Origin: QUBU01 sp014337915
GTDB lineage: Bacteria > Pseudomonadota > Gammaproteobacteria > Steroidobacterales > GCA-2729495
Length of the DNA stretch: 64,000 bases
Reading direction: 5' to 3'
NCBI GenBank assembly: GCA_030263395.1
Contig: SZOW01000005.1
Span: 1 to 64,000 of the forward strand
Notes under the pieces: generated by a model
What the model was told of the DNA's origin: nothing
Database searches by the model: none
What the model saw: the letters and a program-made list of their open reading frames with translations, nothing else
In this document: positions 25,784-31,754 of the stretch, one piece after another
Numbering within the stretch: position 1 is the stretch's first letter
Layout: each line of letters begins with the position of its first letter
Program-made: the position numbers and the translations under genes

Positions 25784-26842
25784 TCACCTGCGCGGGTATT
25801 TCACCGCATCCATGGGCCGCCGCGCCGGTGCATCGCGCGCCGGCAGATCACCGGCACCAGCACTGCCGCCGGCTGCATCCGCCACCTGCGCCGGGCCACC
25901 TACCCGCACCGGAATGCCGAGCTTCGCACGGTAGACCTCGTCCACCAGCGGCCAGTCCACCTCTGCCGGGCGCCCCTCGGTGGCCCGCACGTAGCGGGCC
26001 ATGAGATCCGTCATCCCCTGGTCGGCGGCACCGGCATCACCCTCCAGATGCGGATGCACTTCGAGATACAGGCCATCGGCCGCCCAGCCGAACTTGTAGG
26101 GCTGGTTGACGATCTGCACGGCCGCACCGACTGGCACCTGGGGGAACAGCCACTCGATGTCCTCGGGATACATGCGGATGCAGCCATGGGTGACCTGCAT
26201 GCCGATACCGACCGGCCGGTTGGTGCCGTGGATCAGGTAGCCCGTGCTGGTCAGGCGCATGGCGTAGTCGCCCAGCGGATTCTTCGGTCCCGGTGGTATC
26301 GCCCGCGGCAGGATATCGCCGTCAGCGGCATGCTCGGCGCGTATGCTGGCCGGCGGATACCAGGTCGGTTGCTTCTGCTTGGAGAGGATCCGGTGCATGC
26401 CAATGGGCGTGGCCCAGTCCATGCGGCCGATGCTGACGGGAAAGGTAGCCACCACCGGCCGTCCCCCGTCTCGCGTGAAATAGTAGAGCCGGTACTCGGC
26501 GATGTTGACCAGCACGCCCTGGCGCGTGCCTTCCGGCAGCACGTAGCGCGTCGGCAGCAGGATTTCCGTATTGTCGCCAGGCAGCCAGGGGTCGACACCC
26601 GGGTTGGCGCGCACCATGTCCTCGTAGCCGAGGCCGGCACGCCGGGCAATGTCGGTGAGTGTTTCCTCGTAGGTCGAGCGCACGGTCGTCAGCGCGCCGA
26701 CCAGGTCTGATCCCGGCTCCAGCGCCAGCGTCTCGGCCCGCAGGCAAGGGAGCGCGAAGCCGATCAGCGTCGCCAGCACCAGGGACTGGACGTGGCGGCA
26801 ACCAGCAAGGCAATGCAGCAGGAATCGCGACGGATGATGCAT
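25784..26842 (-). CDS. L,D-transpeptidase with LysM domain (ErfK/YbiS type)
   Basis: Exported enzyme of 352 aa. The start ATG leads into a positively charged N-region and hydrophobic core (SLVLATLIGFALPCLRA) ending near residue 36. A LysM-like peptidoglycan-binding segment spans about 52-97 (STYEETLTDIARRAGLGYED). The YkuD catalytic domain follows, with HGTNRP (205-210) and THGCIRMYPED, nucleophile Cys221 and His219. E. coli homologues of this architecture attach Lpp to diaminopimelate or make 3-3 crosslinks. It ends in a Gly/Ala-rich tail and lies 54 bp downstream of fabH on the same strand, facing the Lpp-like gene. Confidence 0.92.
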   Translation of the reverse strand: MHHPSRFLLHCLAGCRHVQSLVLATLIGFALPCLRAETLALEPGSDLVGALTTVRSTYEETLTDIARRAGLGYEDMVRANPGVDPWLPGDNTEILLPTRYVLPEGTRQGVLVNIAEYRLYYFTRDGGRPVVATFPVSIGRMDWATPIGMHRILSKQKQPTWYPPASIRAEHAADGDILPRAIPPGPKNPLGDYAMRLTSTGYLIHGTNRPVGIGMQVTHGCIRMYPEDIEWLFPQVPVGAAVQIVNQPYKFGWAADGLYLEVHPHLEGDAGAADQGMTDLMARYVRATEGRPAEVDWPLVDEVYRAKLGIPVRVGGPAQVADAAGGSAGAGDLPARDAPARRPMDAVKYPRR

Positions 26843-26896
26843 GACGCCATTCTATTGGGGGCCCCGGCGGGCGGCCAGCGCAGCGGCCAGCCGACC

Positions 26897-27868
26897 TCAG
26901 AACCGGATCAGGCAGGCTCCCCAGGTGAAGCCGCCGCCGAAACCCTCCAGCAACAGCAGGTCGCCACGCTTCACGCGGCCATCGCGCACGGCGACATCCA
27001 GCGCCATCGGTATCGATGCAGCAGATGTATTGCCATGATCCTGCAAGGTGAGCACGACACGCTCCATCGGCATGTCCAGCCGCCTGGCCGTCGCCTGGAT
27101 GATGCGCAGGTTCGCCTGGTGCGGAATCAGCCAGTCGATCGCCGCGTGCTCCAGGTTGTTGGCGCCGAGCGCTTCCTCGACCAGGCCCTCGAGGGTCTTC
27201 ACGGCAACCTTGAACACCTCGTTGCCCTTCATGTGGATGAAGGCACCGGCGTCGTCGCCGAACACCGGGCCCGGGCAGCGCGAGGGACCGTACGGGTGGT
27301 ACAGCAGGTCCTTGTAGCGACCATCGGCACCGAGGTGGCAGGAAACGATTCCCGGTTCGTCGGCGGGCTTGAGCACCACCGCACCGGCGCCGTCGCCGAA
27401 CAGGACACAGGTGGTGCGGTCGCTCCAGTCGGTGATGCGTGACAGCGTTTCCGCGCCTATCACCAGGGCGCAGCGTGCCTGCCCGGTAGCGACGAACCGG
27501 TCGGCGATACTGAGCGCATAGATGAACCCGCTGCAGGCGGCCTCGACGCTGAATGCCGCACAACCATGGATACCCAGCCGTTCCTGCAGCAGGCAGCCGA
27601 CGTTGGGAAACACGACATCGGGTGTGGTGGTGCCGACGACGATGAAATCGATGTCCGCTGGGGTGACGCCGGCCGCTTCCATGGCACGCCTTGCGGCCTG
27701 CTCGGCCAGGTCGGCCGTGGTCTGGGTCGCGGCTGCAATGTGCCGGCGCTCGATGCCGGTGCGATCGCGGATCCACTCATCGGTGGTATCCACCATCTTC
27801 TCGAGGTCCTGGTTGGTCAGGATGCGCTCGGGCAGGTAGCGGCCGGTGCCAGCGATGCGCGAGTACAT
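26897..27868 (-). CDS. fabH: Beta-ketoacyl-ACP synthase III
   Basis: Condenses acetyl-CoA with malonyl-ACP to start fatty-acid synthesis. 323 aa. The catalytic triad is Cys112 (SVEAACSGF), His250 (LIPHQANLRI) and Asn280 (HGNTSAAS). DEWIRDRTGIERRHIA near the N-terminus and the Gly-rich FGDGAGAVVL are family marks. It starts immediately after the plsX stop (no gap), so the two are cotranscribed. The genes that often follow, fabD-fabG-acpP-fabF, are absent here. Confidence 0.96.
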   Translation of the reverse strand: MYSRIAGTGRYLPERILTNQDLEKMVDTTDEWIRDRTGIERRHIAAATQTTADLAEQAARRAMEAAGVTPADIDFIVVGTTTPDVVFPNVGCLLQERLGIHGCAAFSVEAACSGFIYALSIADRFVATGQARCALVIGAETLSRITDWSDRTTCVLFGDGAGAVVLKPADEPGIVSCHLGADGRYKDLLYHPYGPSRCPGPVFGDDAGAFIHMKGNEVFKVAVKTLEGLVEEALGANNLEHAAIDWLIPHQANLRIIQATARRLDMPMERVVLTLQDHGNTSAASIPMALDVAVRDGRVKRGDLLLLEGFGGGFTWGACLIRF

Positions 27869-28879
27869 CTAGCTGGCCTGTTCCTGGAGCAGCCTGCGGA
27901 TCTGGTCGGGCACCTGCTTGGAAACTTCGATCATCGCCGTGTGGATGGCCTGGCGGAATGCAACCCTGTCGGCGCCACCATGGCTCTTGATGACGATGCC
28001 ATCGAGTCCCACGAGGCTGGCGCCATTATAGCGGCGCGGGTCGAGCTTGTTGGCCAACGAACGCAGGACCGGCAGTGCCACCAGGCCGGCAAGCCGCCCG
28101 TAGACGCCGGAACGGAATTCCTGCTCGAGGAAGTGGCGCACCAGGCGCGCCGTTCCCTCCATCGACTTGAGGGCGACGTTGCCGGTGAAGCCATCGCAGA
28201 CCACGACATCGGCACGCTGGTCCGGGATGCGGTCCGCTTCGATGAACCCGACGTAGTTCAGCGGGCTGGCAGACAGTAATGCAGCCGCCTGCTTCACGGT
28301 CTCGTTGCCCTTGATCTCCTCCTCGCCGATGTTGAGGAGTGCGATGCGCGGAAACTCGATGTTCTCGATGCCTGTGGCCACCACCGAACCCATCACCGCG
28401 AACTGGAACAGGTGCTCGGGTGTGCAATCCGAGTTGGCGCCGAGGTCGAGCATATAGGTGCGACCGTGGATGGTCGGTACCGGCACCATGATGGCCGGGC
28501 GGTCGATGCCCGGCAGGGTCTTGAGGACGAAACGGGCGGTCGCCATCAGCGCGCCGGTGTTGCCGGCGCTGACGCAGGCGTCGGCCTGGCCGGCCTTCAC
28601 CAGGTCGATCGCCACGCGCATGGAAGAATCCTTCTTCTTGCGCAGGGCATCGGCCGGATGCTCGTCCATGCCCACGACCTGGCGGGCATCCTGGACGGTC
28701 ACGCGGGAGGCAACCTCACCGAGTTCCTGGAGGAACGGATCAATGACTTCGCGCTGGCCGACGAAGATCAGGTGCAGGTCCGGGTGCTGGCGCAGCATCG
28801 CCAGCCCGGCGGGAACGCAGACGGCGGCACCCTTGTCGCCGCCCTGGGCATCCAGCGCGATGGTGACGGGCCTGGACAA
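27869..28879 (-). CDS. plsX: Phosphate acyltransferase PlsX
   Basis: Peripheral membrane enzyme that converts acyl-ACP to acyl-phosphate for PlsY, the first step of phosphatidic acid synthesis. 336 aa. Conserved stretches are IALDAQGGDKG (7-17), KKKDSSMRVAIDLVK, AGNTGALMATARFVLKTLPG and VVCDGFTGNVALKSMEG. It lies in the conserved yceD-rpmF-plsX-fabH order. Confidence 0.96.
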   Translation of the reverse strand: MSRPVTIALDAQGGDKGAAVCVPAGLAMLRQHPDLHLIFVGQREVIDPFLQELGEVASRVTVQDARQVVGMDEHPADALRKKKDSSMRVAIDLVKAGQADACVSAGNTGALMATARFVLKTLPGIDRPAIMVPVPTIHGRTYMLDLGANSDCTPEHLFQFAVMGSVVATGIENIEFPRIALLNIGEEEIKGNETVKQAAALLSASPLNYVGFIEADRIPDQRADVVVCDGFTGNVALKSMEGTARLVRHFLEQEFRSGVYGRLAGLVALPVLRSLANKLDPRRYNGASLVGLDGIVIKSHGGADRVAFRQAIHTAMIEVSKQVPDQIRRLLQEQAS

Positions 28880-28943
28880 GGCTTGCCCTCAGGCTGGATG
28901 CGGTGATGAAACGGTGATACGCGGTGAAAGTCGGCTTTTGCAG

Positions 28944-29132
28944 CTACTCGGGCGCTTCTTCCGCGGTATCGATGACTTTCTTGCCGCGGTAATAGCCGTC
29001 GGGGCTGACGTGGTGGCGGCGGTGCGTCTCGCCGGTGGTCGGCTCGACCGAGACCGCCGGCTTCTCCAGCCGGTCATGCACCCGGCGCATGCCACGCGTC
29101 GACGGTGTCCTGCGACTCTTCTGAACTGCCAT
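28944..29132 (-). CDS. rpmF: 50S ribosomal protein L32
   Basis: 62-aa ribosomal protein, AVQKSRRTPSTRGMRRVHD at the N-terminus and HHVSPDGYYRGKKVID near the end, typical of proteobacterial L32. The cysteine zinc ribbon of some L32 proteins is absent, as in other gammaproteobacteria. It follows yceD by 20 bp and precedes plsX by 64 bp. Confidence 0.96.
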   Translation of the reverse strand: MAVQKSRRTPSTRGMRRVHDRLEKPAVSVEPTTGETHRRHHVSPDGYYRGKKVIDTAEEAPE

Positions 29133-29152
29133 CTCGAACTCTCCTGCAAAGT

Positions 29153-29701
29153 CTATTTTCGGTCCCGGCCGTCATCCCGGATCAGGACACCCAGGCCGGC
29201 GAAGGGCCGGTTCACCCTGGCCTCGGGGACAGGCTCCACGATCTGCGCGACCGCATCGCCAGCGGCCGCATTGCAACCCTTGCCCGCGTCATGCAGCGGT
29301 GCCAGCGGCATCATCGCCAGGATCTCATCCTCGACCATCGACCGCAGCGGCAATGCGCCGTCGCGGTCGAGCAGGACGCTGTCGAACGGATCGGCCAGTT
29401 CCCCGGCTGTCGCCTCGTCCGGCACCACGGTCAGCGCCACCTGCAGGTCCACCGGCCAGTCCACCGCAGCCAGGCATCGCTGGCACACCAGCGGCAGCAG
29501 CCCGGTCACGATGACCTCCACCACGGGGAAGTCCTCCGGTCCATTCCGGAACCGCAGCGCCACCTCGAGCTGGCCGCCAGTATGCGCCGCGAGCAGGGCG
29601 GCCACGCGTGGCAGGTCACTGCCGCGGACGTCTTCGGTCAGGCCTGCACCCGCCGCCGACAGTTCCAGGAGCTGCGCGGATCCAATGCGCTCAGCGAGCA
29701 T
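29153..29701 (-). CDS. yceD: 23S rRNA accumulation protein YceD (DUF177)
   Basis: 182 aa. DUF177/YceD proteins are needed for normal 23S rRNA levels and sit upstream of rpmF across proteobacteria. The conserved core VTGLLPLVCQRCLAAVDWPV (Cys73, Cys76) and the acidic DPFDSVLLDRDGALPLRSMV followed by EDEILAMMPLAP are present. The ATG at 29701 lies only a few bases after the predicted transcript start and has no Shine-Dalgarno, suggesting a leaderless or near-leaderless mRNA. Confidence 0.9.
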   Translation of the reverse strand: MLAERIGSAQLLELSAAGAGLTEDVRGSDLPRVAALLAAHTGGQLEVALRFRNGPEDFPVVEVIVTGLLPLVCQRCLAAVDWPVDLQVALTVVPDEATAGELADPFDSVLLDRDGALPLRSMVEDEILAMMPLAPLHDAGKGCNAAAGDAVAQIVEPVPEARVNRPFAGLGVLIRDDGRDRK

Positions 29702-29710
29702 AAACGGGGA

Positions 29711-29739
29711 AGTTTAAGGAGGCTGGCATACCCTGTCAA
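29711..29739 (-). promoter_or_regulatory. Strong sigma-70 promoter of yceD-rpmF-plsX-fabH
   Basis: On the minus strand a perfect TTGACA (29734-29739) and TAAACT (29711-29716) are spaced exactly 17 bp. The start of transcription should fall near 29703-29705, two to four bases before the yceD ATG. Confidence 0.75.
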
Positions 29740-29761
29740 AATCCGCTAGCGTCGCCCTGCC

Positions 29762-30370
29762 ATGCAGAAAGCCGCAGCAGCAGCCACCGGCATTGCGCCG
29801 CAGGTCGTACTGGGGTCAGGCTCCCGGTACCGGCGGGAATTGCTGGCACGCCTGCTCCCCGCGTTCGAAGTCGTGGTGCCACAGGTCGACGAGACCCCGA
29901 TGCCTGGCGAGGCTGCACCCGCCCTCGCCCTCCGCCTGGCCCGGCTCAAGGCCGCGGCCGTCGCCTCTGCCTGGCCAGGTGCCGTCGTCATCGGCAGCGA
30001 CCAGGTTGCCGAATGCGCCGGGCGGATCCTCGGCAAGCCCGGGACTGCCGCTGCAGCGGTCGAACAGCTGGGCCACTGCACCGGCCAGCCGCTGGTGCTG
30101 CACACTGCGGTTGCGGTGCAGGGACCGGATCGCCGCATCATGGAGCACCTCGACCAGACCATGCTGCGCTTCCGGAAACTCGGTCGCGATGAAATCCAGC
30201 GTTACGTGGACCGCGACAGTCCCCTGGACTGCGCCGGGGCGTTCCGCTTCGAATCACTGGGTGTCGCGCTGTTCAGCGAAGTCGCCACCCGCGATCCAGC
30301 CGCCATCCAGGGCCTGCCCCTGCTATGGCTGGCCGAAGCATTGCGGGCACTCGGGGTGCGGATCATCTAG
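29762..30370 (+). CDS. Maf/YceF-family nucleotide pyrophosphatase
   Basis: 202 aa. Maf proteins hydrolyse non-canonical nucleotides; the YceF branch, usually next to yceD-rpmF, prefers 7-methyl-GTP. Seen: VVLGSGSRYRRELLARL (16-32), QVDETPMPGE, VIGSDQVAE with catalytic Asp80, GKPGTAAAAVEQL and the C-terminal RDPAAIQGLPLLWL. Divergent from yceD across 60 bp. Its last 8 bp overlap the end of rluC on the other strand. Confidence 0.9.
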   Translation: MQKAAAAATGIAPQVVLGSGSRYRRELLARLLPAFEVVVPQVDETPMPGEAAPALALRLARLKAAAVASAWPGAVVIGSDQVAECAGRILGKPGTAAAAVEQLGHCTGQPLVLHTAVAVQGPDRRIMEHLDQTMLRFRKLGRDEIQRYVDRDSPLDCAGAFRFESLGVALFSEVATRDPAAIQGLPLLWLAEALRALGVRII

Positions 30371-31352
30371 CCGGGCGGCGCATGGCGCGCAGCCGTGCCA
30401 GCACCGCGCGCAGATCCTCCGGCAACGGACTCGTGACGCGGATGACGCGCTCATCGCGCGGGCTGGCAACGGCGATCGACGCTGCATGCAGGAACAGCCG
30501 CTGCAGCCCCGCCTGGTCCACCACGGGGTCGGGGTCCAGGCCATAGCGCGGATCACCGGCCAGCGGCAGCCCTATATGGGCGGCATGGACCCGGATCTGG
30601 TGGGTGCGCCCCGTGAGCAATGCGACGCGTACCAGCGTCGCACCCGGCAGGCGCTCCTCCACCGTCATGCGGGTCGCGGCAGGCTTGCCGTCGGCGTCGA
30701 CGCGCACGTGGCGTTCCCCGCCCCGCCTCTCGGTGGTGAGCAGCGGCGCATCCACCAGCCGCTCCTCGGCCCGCAGCCTGCCGACCAGCAGGGCAAGATA
30801 GATCTTCTCGACCTCGCCGGCCCGGAACTGGGCCTGCAGCTGCCTTAGGCTCGACGCGCGCTTGGCAAACATCAGGCAGCCGCTGGTGTCGCGATCCAGC
30901 CGGTGTACCAGCTCCAGGAACCGGGCATCAGGGCGCGCCGCACGCAGCAGTTCGACGGCGCCGAGGCTGACACCGCTGCCGCCGTGCACCGCCAGCCCGG
31001 TCGGTTTGTCGAGTACCAGCAGGTCGGGGTCCTCGTAGAGGATGCGGGTCTCGACCCAGGCCGCGCTGCCGGCGCGCACCGGCCGCCCGGCGGTACCCGG
31101 GGCCTGGCGCACCGGCGGGATTCGCACCCGGTCGCCGGCCTCCAGCCGGTGGCTGGCCAGGACCCGGCGGCTGTTCACCCGCACTTCGCCAGAGCGGATA
31201 ATCCGGTATACATGGGTACGGGGCACGCCCTTGAGGCGCGCCACAAGGAAATTGTCGAGGCGGCGGTTTGCCTCCTCCGTATCGACGGTGACGGTCAGGA
31301 CACCGGGTCGGTTCGCCTCCGGCTGGCCGGGTGTTGGATGGTCGGCGTTCAA
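30363..31352 (-). CDS. rluC: 23S rRNA pseudouridine synthase RluC
   Basis: Makes pseudouridines 955, 2504 and 2580 in 23S rRNA. 329 aa. An N-terminal S4 RNA-binding domain (about 28-80, RRLDNFLVARLKGVPRTHVY and GEVRVNSRRV) is followed by the RluA-type catalytic domain with HRLDRDTSG (catalytic Asp153) and GRTHQIRVHAAHIGLPLAGD. Divergent from rne, as in many gammaproteobacteria. It overlaps maf tail-to-tail by 8 bp. Confidence 0.94.
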   Translation of the reverse strand: MNADHPTPGQPEANRPGVLTVTVDTEEANRRLDNFLVARLKGVPRTHVYRIIRSGEVRVNSRRVLASHRLEAGDRVRIPPVRQAPGTAGRPVRAGSAAWVETRILYEDPDLLVLDKPTGLAVHGGSGVSLGAVELLRAARPDARFLELVHRLDRDTSGCLMFAKRASSLRQLQAQFRAGEVEKIYLALLVGRLRAEERLVDAPLLTTERRGGERHVRVDADGKPAATRMTVEERLPGATLVRVALLTGRTHQIRVHAAHIGLPLAGDPRYGLDPDPVVDQAGLQRLFLHAASIAVASPRDERVIRVTSPLPEDLRAVLARLRAMRRPAR

Positions 31353-31367
31353 GGCTGGCCTAATCCA

Positions 31368-31396
31368 TTGATGGCAAAGGTCCTGGCTGGTATATT
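31368..31396 (+). promoter_or_regulatory. Sigma-70 promoter of rne
   Basis: TTGATG (31368-31373) and TATATT (31391-31396, five of six consensus) are spaced exactly 17 bp. A start of transcription near 31403 would give an rne leader of about 350 nt, close to the long leader known for E. coli rne. Confidence 0.65.
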
Positions 31397-31402
31397 ACCG
31401 GC

Positions 31403-31754
31403 CGCGTACGCTTTGTGCGCTTTCGGTCGCCGGGCTGAGGTGTCCGTCCCCGACGGACCCGACACCGGCGATTCCGAGTTTCCGGAGCCTGCCTTGCAGG
31501 CTCACCGTTTGGGCTTCCCAGGCTGACGGAATCGGGCCAATACCCGCCTCCGCTGCGCCGCGAATTCCAGTGACAGTGCCCCATGCCGGACCCGGTCCAG
31601 ATGAGAATCAGCGATTGCGGGATGCGCCCCAGGGCGCCCGCGCCGGCAATGCCGTGGACACCGGGCGCCAGCGCCGGTGCCGGCAGGTCACAGCATTCGA
31701 TGGCGCGCGGCCGCTCTCCAGGGCAACCCGCACACCACCCACAAGTAGGGCCCC
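31403..31754 (+). promoter_or_regulatory. Structured 5' leader of rne
   Basis: About 350 nt with no convincing gene between the rne promoter and its ATG. Two perfect hairpins stand out: GTCCGTC/GACGGAC (31442-31458, 3-nt loop) and GAGCCTGC/GCAGGCTC (31485-31503, 3-nt loop). In E. coli a leader of similar length lets RNase E destabilise its own mRNA; autoregulation here is inferred from position and structure. Confidence 0.55.

Noticed and set aside
30363..30370. Overlap of maf and rluC as a sign of misannotation
   Set aside because: Both reading frames end with conserved family C-termini; an 8-bp tail-to-tail overlap is ordinary in compact genomes.
31360..31584. A 74-codon minus-strand frame in the rne leader as an upstream gene
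   Set aside because: No ribosome-binding site or homology, and it overlaps the rne promoter and leader hairpins.
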